Shown: positions 7,787-14,850 of the stretch, one piece after another
Layout of the letters: the number at the start of each line of letters is the position of its first letter
How positions within the stretch are numbered: position 1 is the first letter of the stretch
Assembly (NCBI RefSeq): GCF_026017845.1
Contig: NZ_CP100416.1
Span: forward strand, 9,298,334 to 9,362,333
DNA length: 64,000 nt
Direction: 5' to 3'
DNA from: Amycolatopsis mediterranei
Lineage (GTDB): Bacteria; Actinomycetota; Actinomycetes; Mycobacteriales; Pseudonocardiaceae
Notes under the pieces: generated by a model
What the model saw: only the letters and a program-made list of their open reading frames with translations
Told to the model about the DNA's origin: nothing
The model's database searches: none
Position numbers and translations under genes: made by a program

Positions 7787-9606
7787 GACACCGCCTGGTA
7801 GCCGTCGGCCTGCAGGCGGAACAAGCGCGCGTAGCCACCGCCGGCGGCGAGCAGGCTCTCGTGCGTGCCCAGTTCGCCGACCCGGCCGTCTTCGAGCACG
7901 GCGATGCGGTCGGCGTCGCGCACCGCGCTCAGCCGGTGCGAGATGAGCAGGCTCGTGCGGCCTCGCCGGTGCTCGCGGATGCGGGCGTGCACCTCGTGCT
8001 CGGCCTCCGGGTCGAGACCGGAGCTCGGCTCGTCGAGGATCATCAGGTCCCGGCCCTCCCGGACGAGCGAGCGGGCCAGCGCCAGGCGTTGCCACTGCCC
8101 GCCGGAAAGCACCACGCCGGTCGAGGTGTCCTCGGTTCCGATCTCGAAGATCCGGGTGAGCGGCGTGTCGTAACCGCCGGGCAGGGCGGCGATCCGCTCG
8201 TGCGCACCCGCCCGCGTCGCGGCGGCGACCAGCCGGGCCCGGTCGTCCAGCGCGGACAGCTCGCCGAGCCCGATGTTCTCGGCCGCGGTCATGTCGTAGT
8301 TCATGTGGTCCTGGAAAACGGCGCTGATCCGGTCGCGCAGCAACGCGTGCGGCACGTCGCGCAGGTCGACGCCGTCCCAGAGGATCTGCCCGCGCGTCGG
8401 GTCGTACATGCGGCACAACAGCTTCACGAGCGTGCTCTTGCCCGCGCCGTTGAGGCCGACGAGGGCGACCGCCGCACCGTGCGGGATGGTGAGGTCGACC
8501 CCGCGCAGCACCCACGGGTGCTCGTCGCTGTACCGGAACCAGACGTCACGCAGCTCGATCCCCTGCCGCAGCGGGGGAACCGCGTCGCGGGACCCGCTCG
8601 GCAGATCGGGTTCCGCGCGGACCACGGCGACGTAGTGCGCGAACGAGAGCAGCCGGGCCTGCCCGTTGGCGATCGACGACGCCAGCGTGCCCAGCGCGGC
8701 CTGCACCCCGGCGACGGCGGCCACGAACATCGAGACGTCGCCGGCGCTGAGCGACCCGTCGCGCGCCGAGGTGATCGCCCACCAAAGCCCCGCGCCGGCG
8801 ACGGCCGCGCTCAGCGCCGTCAGCCCGCCCATGGTCCACAGCTCCCGTTCGTCCATGCGGCGCTGGGCTTCGTTGGCGCTGCGGCGCTCGTCCATCAGCC
8901 GGGCGCGCAGGAACGCCCCGATGCCGAACAGCCGGATTTCGGTCGCGGCGGGGATGCCGGTGAGCAGCTGGCTGTAGAAGAACTCGCGCCGGGTGAACCG
9001 CTCGATGCGCCATTCCACCGCGGCCCGGCGCCGGGCCAGCAGCAGCTCGGCGAGCAGGGCGGGGATCGCGGCCGCCAGCACGACCCCGGTCATCGCCGGG
9101 CTCAGCAGGAGCAGCGAGCCCAGGAACCCGGCCAGCGAAAGCGTCCCGCTCAGCGTGCCGCCGACGCCGTCGACGATTTCCGGCATCCGGCCACAGCTTT
9201 CCTGGGCCAGCCGCAAGCGGTCCTGGTAGGCCGGGTTTTCGAAGGTGCGCAACCCGACTTGGCGGCCCAGCGCGGCGAACAGCCGGTCGGTGGCGACCGT
9301 GCTCGCCGCGCGGCCGATCTGCGCGCGGACGTAGTGGACGACCACGGGCAGCGCGGCGACGGCGAGCCCGGTCACCACCAGCGCCACGGCGAGGCCGCCG
9401 ACCGCGCCGGTGCGCTCGACGAGCCGGTCGAGGACGAGTTTGGTCAGCCAGGCGGTGGCGATCGGGGCGGTGGCCGCGGCCGCGGTCATGGCCACGAGAC
9501 CCAGCAGCCGAGCCGGACCGGACCGCCAGAGCAGCCGGGCGGCGGCCGCGCCCGCCGCCCGGACCTGCTCCGCGCCGATCCGGCGGTCCGGTTCGCCCAC
9601 GGTCAC
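7783..9606 (-). CDS. ABC exporter with fused membrane and ATPase domains
   Basis: Half-transporter of about 607 residues. An exporter-type membrane domain (about six helices) is followed by an ATPase domain with GLNGAGKST (Walker A), LSGGQWQRLALAR (signature), LMILDEPSSGLD (Walker B) and the SHRLS H-loop. There is no N-terminal C39 peptidase domain, unlike many bacteriocin exporters; the adjacent S26 protease could supply that activity. The GTG at 9606 overlaps the thioredoxin-like gene stop (GTGA). Upstream in-frame codons to 9693 lie inside that gene and are unlikely to be used. The proposed cargo is the six-cysteine peptide. Confidence 0.9.
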   Translation of the reverse strand: MTVGEPDRRIGAEQVRAAGAAAARLLWRSGPARLLGLVAMTAAAATAPIATAWLTKLVLDRLVERTGAVGGLAVALVVTGLAVAALPVVVHYVRAQIGRAASTVATDRLFAALGRQVGLRTFENPAYQDRLRLAQESCGRMPEIVDGVGGTLSGTLSLAGFLGSLLLLSPAMTGVVLAAAIPALLAELLLARRRAAVEWRIERFTRREFFYSQLLTGIPAATEIRLFGIGAFLRARLMDERRSANEAQRRMDERELWTMGGLTALSAAVAGAGLWWAITSARDGSLSAGDVSMFVAAVAGVQAALGTLASSIANGQARLLSFAHYVAVVRAEPDLPSGSRDAVPPLRQGIELRDVWFRYSDEHPWVLRGVDLTIPHGAAVALVGLNGAGKSTLVKLLCRMYDPTRGQILWDGVDLRDVPHALLRDRISAVFQDHMNYDMTAAENIGLGELSALDDRARLVAAATRAGAHERIAALPGGYDTPLTRIFEIGTEDTSTGVVLSGGQWQRLALARSLVREGRDLMILDEPSSGLDPEAEHEVHARIREHRRGRTSLLISHRLSAVRDADRIAVLEDGRVGELGTHESLLAAGGGYARLFRLQADGYQAVS

Positions 9607-10106
9607 CGTCCGGCGGGCACGGGCAGTTCGTGCACCCGGCCGGCGGTCGCGGTCACCCGCCCGTCCGCCACCACGTACAACGCGGGCGTCCACGTGTTGC
9701 GGAACGCAGCGGCGACCGGGCCGCCGTCGAGTTCCGCCGTCACCACGTGGGCGACTTCGGCGAGCGCGCGCACGGTGTCCGGCTCGTCGCCGCCGAAGAC
9801 GGCGAAGACGTGGTCGCGGCCCTGTGCACGGGCGTAGGCGAGGAAATCCGGCAGGGTGTCGTGGCAGGCGGCGCAGTCGGCGGAGAAGAACGCCACCGTG
9901 CCGGTCAACGAGGAGAGGGTGAGCGGCTCACCGTCGGTCGTGGTGACGGCGAACTCGCCGACCGCCGAACCGGGGCGCAGCACGAAGGGCGGCTCGGACC
10001 TCCCGGCGGGCTGGGCCCGCATCCGGCGCAGGATCCCGACGGTCAGGAGCAGGTTCAGCAGGCACAGCAGGCCCAGCAGCACCAGGGTGGCGACGACGTA
10101 AGGCAT
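9603..10106 (-). CDS. Membrane-anchored thioredoxin-like protein (MauD/TlpA type)
   Basis: 167 residues. An N-terminal helix (about 3-25) anchors a thioredoxin fold facing outside. The active site is C78-A-A-C81 in FFSADCAACHDTLPDF and the cis-Pro loop is in NTWTPALYVV. AAGGAG lies six bases before the ATG, which shares one base with the stop of the MauE-like gene. MauD and MauE together are needed for disulfide formation in the methylamine dehydrogenase light chain. Here the pair sits behind a six-cysteine peptide, so disulfide formation or shuffling in that peptide is the likely job. Confidence 0.88.
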   Translation of the reverse strand: MPYVVATLVLLGLLCLLNLLLTVGILRRMRAQPAGRSEPPFVLRPGSAVGEFAVTTTDGEPLTLSSLTGTVAFFSADCAACHDTLPDFLAYARAQGRDHVFAVFGGDEPDTVRALAEVAHVVTAELDGGPVAAAFRNTWTPALYVVADGRVTATAGRVHELPVPAGR

Positions 10107-10606
10107 CAGGAACTCCTTGCGAACACGACGGCGATGTCGTCCATGGCGACGACGAGCACGGCCACCACCACGCCGACCGCGAACGCGACGGCGGCCCCGG
10201 CGACGGGCGGCTGGTGCTCCGGCGCGAGCGCGCCGAGGACGGCGAAGCAGATCAGCAGGGTGTTGCGGACCAGGTGGCGCGGGCCGATCGGGGTTTCGGT
10301 CGCGCCGAAGCAGCGGCACGGGGCACGCCGTCCGCGGCGCAGTGCAGCGGCGATGGCGGCGGTGAAGGCCAGCAGCAACGCCGAGGCGAGGACGAAGCCG
10401 GCCGTCGGGGTGACCAGCACGAGGACCGCGGAGGCCGGTTCCGTGACCACGACGGCCACCGCCACCGGCGTGACCCACTTCGCCGGCATCGGCACCAGCG
10501 CGGGCACCGAGCGTGCGAACCCGCGGAGGTCCCGCAGCTTCGAGAACGCCGAAGCGGCGAACACCACGACGATCAGCGCCGCACCGGCGGCCCGCAGGTA
10601 CTCCAT
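10106..10606 (-). CDS. MauE/DoxX-like redox membrane protein
   Basis: Four-helix integral membrane protein of 166 residues. It has the family N-terminus (AASAFSKLRDL) and the conserved CRCFGATETPIG segment, whose two cysteines are the likely redox pair. The ATG at 10606 has GGAG four bases upstream. MauE-type proteins resemble VKOR/DsbB in role, passing electrons from thiols into the membrane. It is coupled to the thioredoxin-like gene by a TGATG overlap and separated from the peptide gene by a 71-bp gap holding a strong hairpin. Confidence 0.85.
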   Translation of the reverse strand: MEYLRAAGAALIVVVFAASAFSKLRDLRGFARSVPALVPMPAKWVTPVAVAVVVTEPASAVLVLVTPTAGFVLASALLLAFTAAIAAALRRGRRAPCRCFGATETPIGPRHLVRNTLLICFAVLGALAPEHQPPVAGAAVAFAVGVVVAVLVVAMDDIAVVFARSS

Positions 10607-10620
10607 GTCACTCCATCCAC

Positions 10621-10662
10621 GCCGGGCGGTGTCCGCGGGGAAGGCGGCGGACACCGCCCGGC
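10621..10662 (-). terminator. Intra-operon attenuator hairpin after the peptide gene
   Basis: A perfect 16-bp stem (10621-10636 pairing with 10647-10662) with a 10-base loop, between the six-cysteine peptide gene and the MauE-like gene. Such partial terminators behind precursor genes let the peptide be made in excess over its processing proteins. Confidence 0.75.
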
Positions 10663-10677
10663 ACGCTCGGACCGGGA

Positions 10678-10845
10678 TCAGCAGCTGCTGCGGACCTTCG
10701 ACCACTCGCAGCCGGTCTGCGGGCAGCAGAACCGGTACCAGTAGCCGGGGTGGCCCTGGGCGTTGCAGAAGTACAGGCCACTGCAGGCGGAGGCCTTCGC
10801 AGTGGGCACCACCCGGTTCAGCACGCGGTCGATCAGGCGCCCCAT
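10678..10845 (-). CDS. Six-cysteine exported peptide precursor
   Basis: A 55-residue precursor, not matched to any family I know. Residues 1-20 form an amphipathic, non-hydrophobic leader (MGRLIDRVLNRVV) that ends KASA, giving an Ala-x-Ala site before Cys21. The predicted mature part is 35 residues with Cys at 21, 27, 40, 41, 46 and 55, and is rich in Tyr, Trp and Gly (GHPGYWYRFCCP). AAGGGA precedes the ATG at 10845. Downstream on the same strand are MauE, a thioredoxin-like protein, an ABC exporter and an S26 protease. Export, leader removal and three disulfide bonds are inferred. The activity (antimicrobial, signal or other) cannot be read. Confidence 0.85.
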   Translation of the reverse strand: MGRLIDRVLNRVVPTAKASACSGLYFCNAQGHPGYWYRFCCPQTGCEWSKVRSSC

Positions 10846-11065
10846 GGTTTTTCCCTTCGACGGTGGGTGTGTCCGAGGTGTGGGACGCGCTACCGCGATC
10901 CCGCACCGGCTGCGAGCATCGCGGCCGGTGCGTCCGCGGGCAGCAATCCCGGACAAACCCGGACGCCGACTCGGCCTGGCGGCCACGGAATAGCCCGCAC
11001 CTGCGGGGATGTCCGTCGATTCCGGCAGGTCCCGCTCGCGCCTGCCACCCATTCCGCGGCCCCCG

Positions 11066-13492
11066 TCACCCGCCGGCCGCCACCGAGCACTCCACTCCCG
11101 CGGCGATCTCCGCCGACTCCGGCAACCGCAGCTCCCGGTGGTGCTCCCGGGCGGCGAGCCAGTGGTGCCGGGCGCGCTCCGCATCACCGAGGGCGGTCAG
11201 CGTCCGGGCCAGGCCCGCGTGCGCCCGGGCCGCCGCGTGCAGGCTCCCCAGGTCCACCGCGATCGCCAGCGCACACTCGTGCGTGGTCCGCGCGTGTTCC
11301 GTCCGGCCCAGGTCCAGCGACGCGTCCGCGAGGCACAGCAGCGCTTCCAGGTGCAGGTCGCGGTCGCCCGCCTGCTCGGCGATCGCGGTGGCGCGGCGGA
11401 AGTAGCCGCAGGCCTGGGCGTGCCGGCCCGAACGCAGATACGTGTCGCCGATGTTGAGCAGGGTGCGCCCGGTGTCGCACAGGTCGCCGGTCTGCTGGTC
11501 GATGGCGAGCGCTTTCCGGTGGATCTCCAGCGCCTCGGCGTACCAGCCCAGCCGCCCGTAGACGAAGCCGAGGTTGGTCAGCGCGGTCCGTTCGCCGGCC
11601 CGGTCGCGGAGCTCGCGGGACAGCGTCAACGCCTCCCGCAGGAACCCCGCCGACCGCACGAAGTCGGCGTTCCAGGACGCGATCGCGCCCAGCGTGCCGA
11701 GCGCCCGGCACTCGCCGGACCGGTCTCCGGCACCGCGGAAGCAGTCCAGTGCCTCCTCGACGTGCCGCGTCGCCACCTCGTAGCGGCCGACCTGGCTGTG
11801 GGTGGCCGCGAGGCTCACCAGCGCGTGCCCGCGGGCGACCGGGTCCGCCGACTCCGCCGCGCTCGCGTGCAGGACCAGCGCCTCGCCGATGTAGCCGCCG
11901 GTCTGCAGGTACCGGAACAGCAGCCGCGACAGCAGACCCGCGTGGCCGGACGGCACCCCGTGGACACCGGCGCCGACCAGGTTGGCGCGTTCGGCGTCCA
12001 GCCAGGCGGTCGCCGGTTCGCGGTCGGTCAGCGGCGGGATCGGCAGTCCGGGGTCGGGGACGGCCGGGCGGTAGGCCCGCATTCGCGGCGCGTACTGGTC
12101 CATCGCGGTGGCGGTGGCGAAGGTGTAGTAGCCGAGCAACCGCGTCAGCGCGGCCTTCCGGCCGGCGGCGGCGTCCTCGTCCTGGGCCCGCGCCATCCCG
12201 AACGCGCGGATGAGGTCGTGCAGCTCGAACCGGCCCGCCTCGCCGCGCCGCACCAGGTGCGCGGTGACGAGCCGGTCCGCGATCCGGGTCGCCTCCGCCA
12301 GGCCGGTCCCGGCGAGCGCGGCGATGCCGTAGGCGTCCAGGTCCGCGCCCGGGTGCAAGGCGAGCAGCCGCAGTGCCCGCCGTTCCGGCTCGGCGAGCTG
12401 GTCGTAGGACAGGCTGATCGACGCGTCCACGGCGTTGTCGAGCCGCAGGTGCGCGCGCCGCTGCTCGAGCCGCTCCAGGTGATCGGCCAGCAGCCACGAC
12501 CGGTGGGCCGGCGCGGCCATCCACAACGCGGCGAGGCTCAGCGCGAGCGGCAGCCTGCCGAGTTCGGCGGTGATCCGCCGGGCCACGCCGGGTGCCTGGT
12601 CGACCCGCTCCGCGCCGACGGTGCGCCGCAGGTACGCGAGCGCGTCGTCCGGGCTCAGCACGTCCAAGGGCAGGTGCGCGGCCCCGGCCGGCCCGGCGAA
12701 CGCCAGGCGGCTGGTGACGAGCACCGGGCCGCCCCGCTCGCCGGGCAGCAGCGGGCGGATCTGCTCCTCGCTGCCCGCGTTGTCGAGGACGACCAGCAGG
12801 CGCCGTCCGGCCGACCGCTCCTGGTAGAGCCGCGTCTTGCCGGCCAGGTCGGCGGGGACGGCGTGCCCGGGCACGCCGAGCAACCGCAGGAAGGAGTCGA
12901 GCACCGCGGCCGGATCGACCGGCGGCCGGCCGGGGTCGGGGTGGAACCCGCGCAGGTTCACGAAAAGGGCGTTGTCACACCGGCCCGTGCGCAGGAGCTC
13001 GTGGCCGGCGTGGACGGCCAGCGCGGTCTTGCCGACCCCGGCCATGCCCGCGATCACCGCCACCCGGCCGCCCTCGGCGAACACCGCACCCAGCCGCGCG
13101 AGTTCCGCCCGGCGCCCGGTGAAGTGCGCGACCACCGCCGGCAGGCCGAGCTGTGCCTGGACGAAGGTCGCCGCCTCCGCGTGGCCGCGGACCGCCCGCA
13201 GCACGTGCTGCCAGTCGGCGACGTAACCCGGGTCCGGGTGGAGCACCTCGACGACGGCCAGCAGCAGATCGGTGTTGGGCCGCGCCCGGCCGGTCTTGAA
13301 GCAGTCGGCGACGGTCGTGCGGGCGGTCCGCTCGCCGGGCGGGCGCCCCGCGGCCGTCCAGAGCCGGTTGACCCGCTCGGCGATCTGCGCGTACGACGGG
13401 CCGCCCGCCCACGCCTTGAGCAGCCGCAGCTGCGCGATGAGCTCGGCCAGCGTGCGCGCCTGACCGGGATCGGGTGGTTCGGTGAACGCCAT
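11066..13492 (-). CDS. STAND regulator: HTH + NB-ARC + TPR
   Basis: Signal-transducing NTPase of 808 residues. The N-terminus (about 13-95) looks like a helix-turn-helix domain of the type fused to actinomycete STAND proteins (SYAQIAERVNRLW, TVADCFKTGRARP). An NB-ARC ATPase follows, with GMAGVGKT (149-156) and LLVVLDNAGSEEQ, then about six TPR repeats in the last 300 residues (ALTNLGFVYGRLGWYAEALEIHRKAL). It lies directly upstream of the six-cysteine peptide operon on the same strand, 220 bp away, so regulating that operon is plausible but unproven. Confidence 0.87.
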   Translation of the reverse strand: MAFTEPPDPGQARTLAELIAQLRLLKAWAGGPSYAQIAERVNRLWTAAGRPPGERTARTTVADCFKTGRARPNTDLLLAVVEVLHPDPGYVADWQHVLRAVRGHAEAATFVQAQLGLPAVVAHFTGRRAELARLGAVFAEGGRVAVIAGMAGVGKTALAVHAGHELLRTGRCDNALFVNLRGFHPDPGRPPVDPAAVLDSFLRLLGVPGHAVPADLAGKTRLYQERSAGRRLLVVLDNAGSEEQIRPLLPGERGGPVLVTSRLAFAGPAGAAHLPLDVLSPDDALAYLRRTVGAERVDQAPGVARRITAELGRLPLALSLAALWMAAPAHRSWLLADHLERLEQRRAHLRLDNAVDASISLSYDQLAEPERRALRLLALHPGADLDAYGIAALAGTGLAEATRIADRLVTAHLVRRGEAGRFELHDLIRAFGMARAQDEDAAAGRKAALTRLLGYYTFATATAMDQYAPRMRAYRPAVPDPGLPIPPLTDREPATAWLDAERANLVGAGVHGVPSGHAGLLSRLLFRYLQTGGYIGEALVLHASAAESADPVARGHALVSLAATHSQVGRYEVATRHVEEALDCFRGAGDRSGECRALGTLGAIASWNADFVRSAGFLREALTLSRELRDRAGERTALTNLGFVYGRLGWYAEALEIHRKALAIDQQTGDLCDTGRTLLNIGDTYLRSGRHAQACGYFRRATAIAEQAGDRDLHLEALLCLADASLDLGRTEHARTTHECALAIAVDLGSLHAAARAHAGLARTLTALGDAERARHHWLAAREHHRELRLPESAEIAAGVECSVAAGG

Positions 13493-13559
13493 CCCGCCAT
13501 GGTGACCGCGGTCACCCGGTCGGCGTAGCGGTTTTCCGGAGATGGCCGCCGGTTCGAGC

Positions 13560-14726
13560 TCAGCCGAACAGGGACAAATCGACCGAGTCGGCCAGCGCCC
13601 AGTAGCCCGCGTCGCTGCCGTGCAGGTGGTCGCCGGAGTGGAAGTCTTCCCGGATCCGGCTGGGGTGCTCCGGGTCGCGCCAGACGGCGTCGAAGTCCAG
13701 GACCGCGTCGAACTCGCCGCCCGTGCGGATCCACTCGTTCACCACCTGGCGTGCGGTCTCGCACTCCGGGGTGAAGGCATCGGCACCTTCGAGGGGCGCC
13801 ATCGTGGTGGCGTAGACCCGCACCCCGCGTTCACGCGCCCGCGCCACCAGCTGCCGGTGGCCGGCGATGACGTCCTCCGTCGTCACCGGTGCGCCGGGGA
13901 ACATCTTCAGGAAGCCGGCCAGCGGACCGTCGTCGCGCGGGGCGAAGGAGATGGCGAGGTCGTTGCCGCCCACGGACAGCACGACGAAGCCGAGGCCCGG
14001 GGTCGCCAGCACGTCCCGGTCGAAGCGGGCCAAGACCGCGGTCCCGGCGCCGTCGTTGAGCAGCCGGTTGCCGCTGATGCCCTGGTTGACGACGAAACCC
14101 GCGCCTCGCGCGGCCAGCAGTTCCGGCCAGCTGTGGTGGGTGTCCGGGGTGGACCCGGCGCCGTCGGTGCGCGAGTCGCCGACCACCACGATGGCCGAGG
14201 CCGGACCGCCGGGAACCACGTCGACCGCGGAGATCAGTGCCCGCACCGGCAGCACCGTGGCGTTCGCCGGCAGTGCCGGGGCGGCGACGGCGTCACCCGG
14301 GATCGTCCAGCCGGTGTCCAGGACGGGGTCGTGGCACGTGCAGGTCTCGACGCGCTCGGGCAGGTAGAGGCTGACTGACAGCTCGGTCAACGCCGCCGCG
14401 GGCAGCTCCACCGGATCGCTCAGCATCGGTGCACCCGTGGGAATGGTGACGGCCGCGGCGCCGGAGAACGTCAGCGCGCGCCCGTCCCGCACGCCGCCGC
14501 CGGGCACCGCGAGGCCCACTTGCGCCGCGCCGATGGTGAGGGGCGCGGTCCCGAACTCGTTGGTGAAACGGACGCGCACCCGGCGTCCGCCGCCACTGAG
14601 GCGCACCACCTGGCGGAGCGTCACGTCGGCGAGCGGCGGGTGGCCGTCGAGCGAGCCCAGCCCGTCGTAAGCGGACTGGGGTGCCGCACCCCAGCTGCGG
14701 ACCCAGCCGGTGTTCGTGTCGGACAT
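13560..14726 (-). CDS. SGNH/GDSL-family hydrolase
   Basis: Cytoplasmic or non-classically exported esterase of 388 residues with no signal peptide. The SGNH blocks are present: nucleophile in VVVGDSRTDG, Gly in NQGISGNRLL, Asn in SVGGNDL, and the late Asp/His in DHLHGSDAGYWALA. An N-terminal beta domain precedes the catalytic part, as in many actinomycete homologues. GGGAGG lies before the ATG. Its promoter carries three SARP-type heptamers and the divergent neighbour encodes a SARP, so the two are probably regulator and target. Confidence 0.88.
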   Translation of the reverse strand: MSDTNTGWVRSWGAAPQSAYDGLGSLDGHPPLADVTLRQVVRLSGGGRRVRVRFTNEFGTAPLTIGAAQVGLAVPGGGVRDGRALTFSGAAAVTIPTGAPMLSDPVELPAAALTELSVSLYLPERVETCTCHDPVLDTGWTIPGDAVAAPALPANATVLPVRALISAVDVVPGGPASAIVVVGDSRTDGAGSTPDTHHSWPELLAARGAGFVVNQGISGNRLLNDGAGTAVLARFDRDVLATPGLGFVVLSVGGNDLAISFAPRDDGPLAGFLKMFPGAPVTTEDVIAGHRQLVARARERGVRVYATTMAPLEGADAFTPECETARQVVNEWIRTGGEFDAVLDFDAVWRDPEHPSRIREDFHSGDHLHGSDAGYWALADSVDLSLFG

Positions 14727-14758
14727 CTGGTGCCTCCCTTGGTCGTGCTGACCTCCGA

Positions 14759-14803
14759 AGACTGCGGCGGGCCGCGCACACGGGACGCACACCGCGCTCA
14801 CAC
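14759..14803 (-). promoter_or_regulatory. SARP-type direct repeats and -10 for the GDSL gene
   Basis: Read on the minus strand, three heptamers GTGTGAG (14803-14797), GTGTGCG (14792-14786) and GTGTGCG (14781-14775) repeat every 11 bp. Ten bases later comes CAGTCT (14764-14759), a plausible -10. Heptamers at 11-bp spacing just upstream of the -10 are the known layout of SARP operators. The same layout recurs upstream of the monooxygenase gene. Confidence 0.8.
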
Positions 14804-14850
14804 GGCCGCCCTCGTTGAGGTCACGAGGCCGGGCGCGCGAAGATCGGGGC

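Noticed and set aside
7783..9693. ABC gene start at 9693
   Set aside because: The extra 29 codons lie within the thioredoxin-like gene and lack motifs; the GTGA overlap start at 9606 fits the operon.
10678..10845. Lanthipeptide, lasso or thiopeptide precursor
   Set aside because: No LanB/M/C, lasso cyclase or YcaO gene nearby; the redox genes and even Cys count fit disulfides better.
11009..13528. Plus-strand open frame of 839 codons
   Set aside because: It is antisense to the STAND regulator; the translation is Arg/Gly/Pro-rich with no motifs, while the minus strand has intact NB-ARC and TPR motifs.
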